The notes under the pieces are model-generated. The model worked only from the letters and a program-made list of their open reading frames with translations. It was not told where the DNA came from and did not search any database. A stretch of 49,152 nt of DNA. It comes from Candidatus Poseidoniaceae archaeon. GTDB taxonomy: Archaea; Thermoplasmatota; Poseidoniia; Poseidoniales; Poseidoniaceae. The position numbers and the translations under genes were made by a program. Shown piece after piece: positions 8,992 through 17,819 of this stretch (position 1 is the first letter of the stretch; each line of letters begins with the position of its first letter). The stretch is taken from the NCBI GenBank assembly GCA_949373075.1, contig CASIBX010000014.1:1-49152 (forward strand). The letters run 5' to 3'.

Positions 8992-9672
8992 ATGTTACGT
9001 CAATGTAGGACACACGGTCACTTCAGCGGAACTAACTGCCCAACATGCAACGCTGAGGGCAAGTTCATAATGTCGGATAGAGAATCAAACAGCCTAGGTC
9101 GCATGCTTGCGCTAGTGCTAAGACACGCACCAGAGAAATTTGGTGTTGAAATGGATTTGAACGGTTGGGTTAACTCCCGAGAACTCTCAGAATCCATTCA
9201 AGGACAGCGTAAGCATTTCCATTGGCTACGTGGATGGCACTTCGAGGCAATTGCAAATGCAGATGTCAAGGGACGTTACCAAGTCGAAGGTGAAATGATT
9301 AGAGCAACTTACGGACACTCTATCGAATTAGAATTAGATCTTCCTACAGATGACATCCCTGAAGGACTGTATTGGCCTTGTGAACCTGAAGCAGTGGCAA
9401 CACACATGGAACTCGGTATCACCACAGGAGACAGAAAGCACGTTCACCTTTCTCGTACTATCTCTAATGCTATGGAAGCCGGTCACGTTAGAATCAGCCG
9501 CCCGGCAATTCTTGAAGTCGACACTACTAGAGCGATTGCAGATGGTTTCACAATTTGGAGAGCAGGAACTACTGTTTTCCTTTGTGAAGAAATGCCAGCA
9601 GAGTATCTATATCACGTTGAAGCGGAAGACCCTGCAATACAGGATATGATTACAATCTGGGAAGAGGAATGA
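8992..9672 (+). CDS. kptA: RNA 2'-phosphotransferase (Tpt1/KptA) with N-terminal Cys-rich motif
   Basis: SLGRMLALVLRHAPEKFGVEMDLNGWVNSRELSE; IRATYGHSIELEL; VHLSRTISNAMEAG; start 8992 gives MLRQCRTHGHFSGTNCPTCNAEGKF. Confidence 0.9.
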   Translation: MLRQCRTHGHFSGTNCPTCNAEGKFIMSDRESNSLGRMLALVLRHAPEKFGVEMDLNGWVNSRELSESIQGQRKHFHWLRGWHFEAIANADVKGRYQVEGEMIRATYGHSIELELDLPTDDIPEGLYWPCEPEAVATHMELGITTGDRKHVHLSRTISNAMEAGHVRISRPAILEVDTTRAIADGFTIWRAGTTVFLCEEMPAEYLYHVEAEDPAIQDMITIWEEE

Positions 9673-10011
9673 TTACTCAACGTAATTTCCACAACTAGAA
9701 CAAAAGTTCAGGTCGGTATCCATTGGTGTTCCACATGAGGGACACATTCCACTAGCCATTGCCATAACTTGTTTTACGATTTTGGAATCTCCACCGTCTT
9801 GCATTGTGAGCGCTTCAACTATTTTTATTGGGTTTTGTCCCAATTTAGCTAACTCTTTGAATCTGCCAGAGAATTCAATAGCCATCAACAAAGATGATTC
9901 AATTTGCCATTGCCTTTTTTCTCGTTCATCTTTATCCACAATATCTTCGCAAGCATCCAGTTCTGCTTGCATGTGTCGTATGAATTCATCAACACTTGCT
10001 GACTCTGACAT
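9673..10011 (-). CDS. Small zinc-ribbon protein, function unknown
   Basis: C-terminal CPSCGTPMDTDLNFCSSCGNYVE. Confidence 0.6.
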   Translation of the reverse strand: MSESASVDEFIRHMQAELDACEDIVDKDEREKRQWQIESSLLMAIEFSGRFKELAKLGQNPIKIVEALTMQDGGDSKIVKQVMAMASGMCPSCGTPMDTDLNFCSSCGNYVE

Positions 10012-10064
10012 ATTAGGGGCCTGTCAAGACTCCCATGTAAATCCAATGGACACATTAGTACGAA

Positions 10065-10853
10065 TTGCATAGCATATGCATGGGCGGGACGGTCGTCATC
10101 AAGTGGGGAGGTGGTTTAATCACCCACAAGGACCAACTCTGTACCGTCAATCTCGATGTAATCGATTCCTTAGCCAAAGCATGTTCAAAATCCACTAAGA
10201 AATTAGTCATCGTTCATGGTGCTGGTTCCTTCGGCCACATGGTAGCCAAGAAATTCCGTCTTGCCGAGGGGAGAGTTGTTGGATTGGACCAGGATGAGGC
10301 TATTGAACGAGTCCGCAAAGACATGATTGAATTAAACAACCATGTTTTATCTTCGTTGAAAAAATATGGCCTCGATGCAAAAACATACTCACCGCATCTT
10401 TGGGCCACAGGGACTGGTCCGGGTTTCAAAGGCGAATTACCTGTTTTTGATGGAGTGACAGTTGTTTATGGAGATGTAGTAAAAGATTTAGAGAATGATT
10501 TTGGTATTTTGTCGGGTGATGATATAATGTTACGTTATTCTACCGAGTTACCTGATGTTGAGCGAGCAGTATTCGCTATCGGTGGCGTAGATGGAATTTT
10601 ACGAGTCCCACCTTCCAAAGCAGGGCCAGAAGATCTGATTGAAACATGGTCTCCGGATATGGAGTTCGAGGGTGAGCATGCTGCGGAAATCGACGTCACT
10701 GGGGGAATTGGTTTGAAGGCCGCTAGAGGGGCAATGATTTCTCAAAAAGGAGTTGCTGTTCAGATAATTAATGGTGAATACTCTGACCGTGTGTTGGCTG
10801 CTTTAGAAGGCGAATCAGTACTTGGAACCAAGATTGTTTCAGGGAACTGTTGA
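10065..10853 (+). CDS. Isopentenyl phosphate kinase
   Basis: Amino-acid-kinase fold: VVIKWGGGLITHK, LVIVHGAGSFGHMVAKKF, VYGDVV, GILSGDDIMLRYSTEL, DVTGGIGLKAARGA; HGAGSFGH is the IPK signature. Start may be 10080. Confidence 0.92.
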   Translation: MHSICMGGTVVIKWGGGLITHKDQLCTVNLDVIDSLAKACSKSTKKLVIVHGAGSFGHMVAKKFRLAEGRVVGLDQDEAIERVRKDMIELNNHVLSSLKKYGLDAKTYSPHLWATGTGPGFKGELPVFDGVTVVYGDVVKDLENDFGILSGDDIMLRYSTELPDVERAVFAIGGVDGILRVPPSKAGPEDLIETWSPDMEFEGEHAAEIDVTGGIGLKAARGAMISQKGVAVQIINGEYSDRVLAALEGESVLGTKIVSGNC

Positions 10854-10889
10854 TGTAGTGGACGCGAAACCCATTATTTGGCGAGTACT

Positions 10890-12620
10890 ATGTCTGGATA
10901 TGCCATAGAGGATGTTCCTACTGCACAAGTACGTGGTGAGGCATCTGATGTATTGGACGGTAGTGATTCAGTTCAAGAGTCCCTGATGGCTGAAGCAGTC
11001 ATCCAAGTTTCTGAAAGCGATGAAGTGATTGGGCCTATTTCTAAGTTCGACAGTCATTACAAAATTGGTTCATATCACAGGGCTTTTAGCGTATTATTAT
11101 TCGATTCATCTGGAAGACTACTCTTACAGAGAAGAGCCTCTCACAAAATCACTTTTCCAGATGTTTGGGCCAATTCTTGCTGTTCCCATCCACTACATAG
11201 TGACGAGGAGTTAGAGTTGAAAAACAACCTTGGAGTAAAGCGAGCAGCAATCCGAAAGTTAGAGCAAGAGTTAGGGATTACACCTTCTCAAGTACCGTTG
11301 GATAAATTTGATTTCGTTACAAAAATGCGCTATCAAGCACGCCAGGATGACGACTGGATTGAAAGAGAAGTTGACCATTGTTTGGTCATTCATGCAGACG
11401 TGGATGTCCATCCCAATCCTAACGAGGTTAGCGAAATTAAATGGGTTAGTCAGAGTGAACTAGAAGATATGTTAATCGCTGAAGATCCTGACAATGTAAT
11501 CGCCCCTTGGTTCAGGTGTATTGCTGCGAGAATAATGGATGATGACTGGTGGAGACCGGGATGTGCTAAGCCAGATGGTTTGATTCATGATATGGGTGAT
11601 GTGTCACACATGTTACCAAATGCAATAGGTGCAGACTTAAACACTAGCATAGCCGAAGTCAAAGACTTGGTTGAACAAAGAATCGAAAGAGCCCTCACAC
11701 ATACTTCCTTAGATAGACTGTCTGGTGCTATGATGCATTTGGTTGAAGGTGGAGGTAAGAGACTTCGAGCAACTCTTCCTTGGCTGGTAGCCAAGGCGGT
11801 TGGTGATTCGCATTCCGGATTGTTAGATGTCGGAGCTGCTATTGAAATAATTCACAATTTCACTTTAGTTCATGATGACATCATGGATGATGATGACATC
11901 AGGCGTGGCCGTCCAGCAGTACACGTTGCCTATGACTTGCCCACTGCGATTAATGCTGGTGACGCAATGCTCGCAATCGCCTTTGAAGCGATGGCTGTGG
12001 CTGAAGGAATTGAACCTGAATTGTTACCATTCCTCGTTAAGAGAATTGGCCGAATGGTTCGTAAATGCAGTGAAGGTCAACAATTAGATATCGAATTTGA
12101 AGATAGAGGATTTGTCACTGAAGACGAATATATCACCATGATTCATGGGAAGACGGCAGCAATGTTCCTCACTTGTGCTGAGGTAGGCTCTCACCTAGCG
12201 GGCGCAGATACTGAAACCATTGAGTGCATGCACGATTGGGGTCTTGCAGTTGGATTATGTTTCCAGTTGATGGATGACTTAATCGATGTTCTTTCGGATT
12301 CGGATACATTGGGTAAGCCTAGTGGTAGTGACGTTGCTCAAGGAAAGCGTACTCTGATGGTGATTCATGCGTTAGAACAGCCTCCTTCCAAATCTAAGGA
12401 CGACTTAATGGCAGTATTGGGCAAAGGAGATGATGTTAGTGCAGAACAGGTAATGCTTGCTCACAAAGCATTGGAAGATTTAGGTTCAATCGACTACGCT
12501 CGTTCTAAAGCAGAGTCTTACCATCGAAAAGCCCACGATTGCCTGGACAGGTTGCCAAATAGCCCAGCAATGAGGGCTTTGAGGGAATTGACCGACTACC
12601 AACTCAAACGGATATATTGA
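10890..12620 (+). CDS. Fusion: type-1 (Nudix) isopentenyl-diphosphate isomerase + polyprenyl (GGPP/FPP) synthase
   Basis: N-term SYHRAFSVLLFDSSGRLLLQRRASHKITFPDVWANSCCSHPLH (IDI-1) ; C-term LVHDDIMDDDDIRRGRPAVH (first Asp-rich motif) and FQLMDDLIDVLSD (second Asp-rich motif); one uninterrupted reading frame. Confidence 0.92.
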   Translation: MSGYAIEDVPTAQVRGEASDVLDGSDSVQESLMAEAVIQVSESDEVIGPISKFDSHYKIGSYHRAFSVLLFDSSGRLLLQRRASHKITFPDVWANSCCSHPLHSDEELELKNNLGVKRAAIRKLEQELGITPSQVPLDKFDFVTKMRYQARQDDDWIEREVDHCLVIHADVDVHPNPNEVSEIKWVSQSELEDMLIAEDPDNVIAPWFRCIAARIMDDDWWRPGCAKPDGLIHDMGDVSHMLPNAIGADLNTSIAEVKDLVEQRIERALTHTSLDRLSGAMMHLVEGGGKRLRATLPWLVAKAVGDSHSGLLDVGAAIEIIHNFTLVHDDIMDDDDIRRGRPAVHVAYDLPTAINAGDAMLAIAFEAMAVAEGIEPELLPFLVKRIGRMVRKCSEGQQLDIEFEDRGFVTEDEYITMIHGKTAAMFLTCAEVGSHLAGADTETIECMHDWGLAVGLCFQLMDDLIDVLSDSDTLGKPSGSDVAQGKRTLMVIHALEQPPSKSKDDLMAVLGKGDDVSAEQVMLAHKALEDLGSIDYARSKAESYHRKAHDCLDRLPNSPAMRALRELTDYQLKRIY

Positions 12621-13044
12621 CACTTCCAGTCGATACCACTCTACAGTACCACCTGGTTTCCCCAGGGTATTTCTTGTTGGATATTCTGTCAAATTTACCA
12701 TTTGTAAACGAGTCTGAAATTTTGTAGCATGGTTTTGCTGCTGACATTACCTCAAGTTCAACATCGCCAACTTGGAATTTTGAACCCATTTGCAAACTGA
12801 ATCCTTCAACCAATAAATTCTCACCAGTTGTTCCTGGCTTAATTGGATGACCTTCACTTTGTAACTTCATTAGCAACTCATTTTCTAAAACGCAAACAGC
12901 ACGGTGTAGTCCGCCGTGATACTTTTTGTCATTTTGATAATCACCGACCAAACCTTCGTAGTCAATGCTAACACTGTGGATTGACAACTTTGGAACCCCG
13001 CCATTAGAGACGAATATTCCCAGCACTTGGCCCATGTTAATCAC
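12604..13044 (-). CDS. MOSC-domain protein
   Basis: GQVLGIFVSNGGVPKLS...GLVGDYQNDKKYHGGLHRAVCVLENELL...GTTGENLLVEG, typical MOSC; overlaps the convergent gene end by 17 bp. Confidence 0.82.
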   Translation of the reverse strand: MINMGQVLGIFVSNGGVPKLSIHSVSIDYEGLVGDYQNDKKYHGGLHRAVCVLENELLMKLQSEGHPIKPGTTGENLLVEGFSLQMGSKFQVGDVELEVMSAAKPCYKISDSFTNGKFDRISNKKYPGETRWYCRVVSTGSVNISV

Positions 13045-13064
13045 TTATCAGATTAAACTTGAAA

Positions 13065-15272
13065 TCACTCTGCGTAGTAGGACTCAGGGTTTGGATCTGG
13101 CTTCAATCCCTTACGAGTACGGATTTCTCCAACTACCTTATCGAATAATTGCGGAGGTAGAATCTCGAAACCGATGTTTTCAGAGTTCCATACAGCTCGA
13201 CCTTGCGATGCTGCACGGATGTCATTTGAGAATCCAAAAGTCTCGGCTACAGGTAGTGTACCGATAACAGTGGTAACTTCGCCTTCAGATGGCATGTCTT
13301 CGATGATACCACGACGGGTTGTGATTTCACGAGTTACTTGTCCAAGCCAGTCGTTTGGTACGCTGACGTGAGATCTCTGCATAGGTTCCATCAAAACTGT
13401 GCGTGCACGAATCATAGCACCTTTGATTCCATTACGAACCGCAGGAATTGTTTGTGCAGGTCCACGGTGGATTGCATCTTCATGCAGTTTTGCATCGACT
13501 AGACGAACCATCATTCCCATGACTGGTTCATCAGCAACTGGTCCTTTCTTACATACTTCATTGAATGATTCAATAATCAATTCACGAGTCTCGTGAAGTC
13601 CTTGGATACCCTTGGTGTCATTGACTAGTACGTTTGTTCCATAAATTGCGAAAATCTTACGCATCTTGTCCTTGTCCATACCAAGTTCACCAAACTTGTT
13701 TCCAACTTCCTTTGCATCTCCGGTGCGAACTGCCCCGTTTCCAAAGTGTCCATCTCGAAGTGCAGCAACTACTTCTGGAGATAGTGGCTCACATTCCATC
13801 ATGAATCTGTTGTGACGGTTTGGTGACTTACCTTCGAATGAACGTCCTCTGTTATTTCCTTCAACAGATTCTCTGTATACTACGATAGGAGGACTTACCT
13901 TTACCTTGATATTCTGTTCTTCTTGTAGGCGGTAAACTGTAATCTCTAGGTGAAGTTCTCCCATACCAGCTAGTAGTGCTTCTCCAGTTTCCTGGTTTGT
14001 ACTAACTTGAAGTGAAGCATCTGACTTAGCAAGAGAACGGAGAGCATCGACGAACTTTGGTAGGTCCTTCATGCTCTTTGGTTCAACAGCCACTGTAACA
14101 ACAGGGTCGGAGTAGTGCTTAATTGCTTCGAAAGGAGTGAAATCCTTGTCACGTGAAAGTGTTACACCAGCAGCGGCTGAGCGAATACCAGTAATTGCTG
14201 CAATGTTACCTGCTACAACAGCAGGTACAGGGATTCTGTCCCCTCCAACCATCATACTAACTTGCTGAACACGTTCTGCTTTTGCTGCTCCAATTGCGAA
14301 TACAGATTCACCCATGCTGATTGAACCTGAGTATATTCGTCCAACAGCAACTTCCCCTGCGTGAGGGTCCATCCAAATCTTAGTAATCATCATTGCAAGT
14401 TCTGCTTCAGGGTCACAAGACATCATAGCCTTACCAATTGAAGATTCTAGGTCTCCGTTCCAGATGTTAGGAATACGGTATGGCTGAGCTTCAACTGGTC
14501 CAGGTAGCTTTGTAACCGCCATGTCCAATAGAACTTCATGGACTGGAGCTTTCTGAGCCAGAGTCTTCTGGTCTTCATTGTTACAGTACTCGAAGATTTC
14601 AGTCATGGATACACCAGACTTCTTCATGTAAGGAATTGTAATTCCCCAGTTGTGGTATGCTGAACCAAATGCTACAGTTCCATCCATAACGCTGACTTGC
14701 CATTCTTTCTTCTTCTCTTCAGGAGCGAATTGGCGAATTAGTTTGTTGACCTTGACAATAGTTTCTTCAAATCTCTTCAACATATCTTCTGGAGTTACTT
14801 TCAATTCGTTGATTAGGCGATCGACCTTGTTAATGAATAAAACTGGCTTAACCTTCTCCTTCAAAGCCTGCCTAACAACAGTCTCAGTCTGTGGCATTGG
14901 TCCTTCGACTGCACATGCTAGGATGAAACATCCATCAACAGCACGCATAGCACGGGTAACGTCTCCACCGAAGTCTACGTGACCAGGTGTGTCGATTAAG
15001 TTGATTAGATAATCAGTTCCATCTATACCGTGAACCATGGATGCAGACGCTGCGTTGATAGTAATTCCACGTGCGCTTTCTTGGTCATCGAAGTCGAGAA
15101 CACGGCTCTTACCTGCTAGGTCTTCGCTCATCATTCCAGCACCCGCAATTAGGTTATCTGAGAGAGTTGTCTTACCGTGGTCAATGTGAGCCGCGATACA
15201 TAGGTTACGAATCTGAGGTAGGATGTGCATTACTTCAGTTGCTTTCTTGATATTGTCTTCTTTACGGCCCAT
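13065..15272 (-). CDS. fusA: Archaeal translation elongation factor aEF-2
   Basis: NLCIAAHIDHGKTTLSDNLIAGAGM, LIDTPGHVDFGGDVTRAMRAVDG, FINKVDR, long EF-2 domains III-V, C-term RTRKGLKPDPNPESYYAE. Confidence 0.97.
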   Translation of the reverse strand: MGRKEDNIKKATEVMHILPQIRNLCIAAHIDHGKTTLSDNLIAGAGMMSEDLAGKSRVLDFDDQESARGITINAASASMVHGIDGTDYLINLIDTPGHVDFGGDVTRAMRAVDGCFILACAVEGPMPQTETVVRQALKEKVKPVLFINKVDRLINELKVTPEDMLKRFEETIVKVNKLIRQFAPEEKKKEWQVSVMDGTVAFGSAYHNWGITIPYMKKSGVSMTEIFEYCNNEDQKTLAQKAPVHEVLLDMAVTKLPGPVEAQPYRIPNIWNGDLESSIGKAMMSCDPEAELAMMITKIWMDPHAGEVAVGRIYSGSISMGESVFAIGAAKAERVQQVSMMVGGDRIPVPAVVAGNIAAITGIRSAAAGVTLSRDKDFTPFEAIKHYSDPVVTVAVEPKSMKDLPKFVDALRSLAKSDASLQVSTNQETGEALLAGMGELHLEITVYRLQEEQNIKVKVSPPIVVYRESVEGNNRGRSFEGKSPNRHNRFMMECEPLSPEVVAALRDGHFGNGAVRTGDAKEVGNKFGELGMDKDKMRKIFAIYGTNVLVNDTKGIQGLHETRELIIESFNEVCKKGPVADEPVMGMMVRLVDAKLHEDAIHRGPAQTIPAVRNGIKGAMIRARTVLMEPMQRSHVSVPNDWLGQVTREITTRRGIIEDMPSEGEVTTVIGTLPVAETFGFSNDIRAASQGRAVWNSENIGFEILPPQLFDKVVGEIRTRKGLKPDPNPESYYAE

Positions 15273-15376
15273 GGTGAATCACCTGACTCTCGTCATTCCT
15301 CGCCACCTTGAAGGGGTTTATCAAATCGACTACCCAATTAAAGGTCATTCGGTGTGCTGTGGGCTGATTAAACAAC

Positions 15377-16519
15377 TCAAGCAATTGTTTTGTACTGGCG
15401 GTTCATTTCCTTGAACACAGCCTTTAATTCAGCCTTCAAATTAGCATAGTTTTTCTTTAGTTCAGCAATCTTCTCTTTCACTGCTTTCTTAGAAGATGCC
15501 ACACAATTCTTTAGTTCACGCTTTAGTTTGTGAATTTCATACAAACTTGAACGCATTGATGACTTGTGCTCATCGATTCTTGTTTGGAATAATTCAATAT
15601 CGATATTTCGAGATGCTAATTTGTTGAAGGCTTTCTTTGACTTCATGTCTATCCTAGCTGCTTCAATCGAATGTTTAGGTGTTGATTTTAGATTTGATTT
15701 CAAGCCTAAATATCTGAAAACATTTATCCACCATTTACTCGGGTCCACATGGAACCATTTGTGGCCATTTCTGTAGTCGGCTTGGAATGTATGATGGAAA
15801 TTATGGTATCCTTCACCAAAGGTTAGGAACGCTAGCCAAAAAGAGTCTTTACTGGAGTTCGCCTCAGAATAAGGCTGTGTTCCCCAAATGTGTGCTGCAC
15901 TATTGATCAGGAAGGTTCCATGATGGACAAATACTGTTCGAACCAGTCCTGCCCATACCATGCATCCAATTCCTGTAGCAATTCCTCCAATCATAAAACC
16001 AATCACTGCAGGAAGTATTATTCCTGAGAATGCTCCAATCAAGAATATATTCCTGTGTTGCCATCTAATTATTTTGCTAGATTGCAAGTCTTTGACATTG
16101 GAAAAATCATTTTGGAAGTTTTCTTCCTCAATCATTACCCAGCCCATGTGTGAATACCAAAAACCTCTGGTAACAGAATACGGGTCATCATCTGTGTCTG
16201 TTGACTTGTGATGGTTTCTATGGTCTGAACACCACTCTAGTATTGAATTTTGAAATGAGCCTGCACCAAATACAGCGTAAAATAATACCAGGGGCCAAGA
16301 TGCTTCATGTGACCTGTGAGAGAACAGTCTGTGGTATCCTACGGTGATAGATAATCCACATGAGAAATAAAATATTGTAAATAAAATAAATTCAGTCAAT
16401 CCGGGAGCTGCAAAATAGTTCCAATGTAGGATGACGCCTGCAATAGCCAGTAAGGGGGTTGCTAACAAGAATACTGTGTTCAGCCAGTTAATCCTAGTTG
16501 CTGCACTGTACTCCGTCAT
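15377..16519 (-). CDS. Fatty-acid / acyl-CoA desaturase-like membrane protein with C-terminal coiled coil
   Basis: Three His boxes: HRLFSH, DHRNHHKSTD, EGYHNFHH; multiple TMs; Lys/Glu/Leu-rich C-terminal ~85 aa. ORF track start 16666 overlaps rps7, ATG 16519 (MTEYSAATRINWL) preferred. Confidence 0.88.
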   Translation of the reverse strand: MTEYSAATRINWLNTVFLLATPLLAIAGVILHWNYFAAPGLTEFILFTIFYFSCGLSITVGYHRLFSHRSHEASWPLVLFYAVFGAGSFQNSILEWCSDHRNHHKSTDTDDDPYSVTRGFWYSHMGWVMIEEENFQNDFSNVKDLQSSKIIRWQHRNIFLIGAFSGIILPAVIGFMIGGIATGIGCMVWAGLVRTVFVHHGTFLINSAAHIWGTQPYSEANSSKDSFWLAFLTFGEGYHNFHHTFQADYRNGHKWFHVDPSKWWINVFRYLGLKSNLKSTPKHSIEAARIDMKSKKAFNKLASRNIDIELFQTRIDEHKSSMRSSLYEIHKLKRELKNCVASSKKAVKEKIAELKKNYANLKAELKAVFKEMNRQYKTIA

Positions 16520-16595
16520 ATTGCTGGGCCGATGACCACCACTATTCAGTATTGGGGTCGGTTGCTGAGCAACACGAGTATTGTTACAACTATCT

Positions 16596-17234
16596 TCAGC
16601 GTGCGCTTGATGCGATACGCTGAACTTCTTCTTTCTTGGAAACTGCGAAAGAGGTAACATCACCATTGCTGGCTTTAGTTAATTCATTGATGATACACTG
16701 TGTTAGTGAACGCTTGGATTTTGAAGTTCCTTGTTGTGCGCCCTTTGCTAGATTTGCTAATGCGACATCTAAGCGGCGAGATGGTGAACTGTCTACTGCC
16801 TTAGGCTGAGATACTGCACCGAATTTGATACGTGTGATCTCTTCCATTGGAGCTGCATGACAAATAGCATCCACGAATGCTTGTAGTGGATTATTTCCAC
16901 TACGTTCTGCCATGGAATCGAGTGCGGTTTCAAACGCCTTGAGTGCGCCTTGCTTCTTACCAGTGTACTTACCAGTTCGCATCAATTTGTTTACGAATCT
17001 CTCGACAACTGAAAGGCGGGCTTTACCAAACCATGCATTTGCGTGTCTTCCACCGGTATGTGGGACACCGACGGTTGAAAGATTGATGTAAGGTGCTAAT
17101 CCAGGGTCTCTGCAAACAACTTCACTTGCATCATACTTGCTGAATACCAGAGTGCCAATGCCTGCAATAGGCCTGACTTCTTCAGGTGCTGCCTCTTCTT
17201 CGACTACTTCTTGTGTTTCGACTTCTTCACTCAT
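16596..17234 (-). CDS. rps7: 30S ribosomal protein S7 (uS7)
   Basis: FGKARLSVVERFVNKLMRTGKYTGKKQGALKAFETALDSM; C-term KRSLTQCIINELTKASNGDVTSFAVSKKEEVQRIASSAR. Confidence 0.95.
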   Translation of the reverse strand: MSEEVETQEVVEEEAAPEEVRPIAGIGTLVFSKYDASEVVCRDPGLAPYINLSTVGVPHTGGRHANAWFGKARLSVVERFVNKLMRTGKYTGKKQGALKAFETALDSMAERSGNNPLQAFVDAICHAAPMEEITRIKFGAVSQPKAVDSSPSRRLDVALANLAKGAQQGTSKSKRSLTQCIINELTKASNGDVTSFAVSKKEEVQRIASSAR

Positions 17235-17249
17235 CTAAATCACTCCGAA

Positions 17250-17678
17250 TCATCGTACTGGCTTCTCTTTGCGTCCACGAACCATCTCATCAAGTGAGAC
17301 ACCGTTGACTTGAATGACCTTGTAACGGACACCAGGAATATCTCCATATGAACGACCCATGCGTCCACCGATACCTTCGACCATCACTTCATCGTGTTCA
17401 TCGATGAAGTTGATTGCACCATCACCTGGTGCGAAGGCTGTGAGTTTGTTACCGTTCTTGATAAGAGTAATCTTGACTGCTTTACGGATTCCGGAGTTAG
17501 GCTGCTTAGCCTCAATTCCGACTTTTTCGATAACGATACCCTTTGCTTGAGTTGAACCTGCAAGAGGGTCGTGCTTAGCTCTAGATTTGAGCATACGCTT
17601 CTTGTATCTTCGGTCAGACCATCTAAACTTTTGACGGTCCTTTGCCATCTTGGTTCCTGCGAACAATCCACGACCCAT
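17250..17678 (-). CDS. rps12: 30S ribosomal protein S12 (uS12)
   Basis: [77 protein letters not shown]. Confidence 0.95.
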   Translation of the reverse strand: MGRGLFAGTKMAKDRQKFRWSDRRYKKRMLKSRAKHDPLAGSTQAKGIVIEKVGIEAKQPNSGIRKAVKITLIKNGNKLTAFAPGDGAINFIDEHDEVMVEGIGGRMGRSYGDIPGVRYKVIQVNGVSLDEMVRGRKEKPVR

Positions 17679-17819
17679 GTCAAAACACTCCATTGAAGCA
17701 TTTTGCCGACCTACCTCCCCTATTTCATGGTGCCGATTGAATCGGACTGGTTGAATGCGGTACGCATCGCTTGCTCAACAGTGCCAATGTTCATGGTTAT
17801 TCCCCTACAGCAAGGGTAC

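Noticed and set aside
16520-16666. Upstream extension of the desaturase ORF
   Set aside because: Overlaps the 3' end of rps7 and lacks desaturase-like sequence; ATG 16519 is a better start
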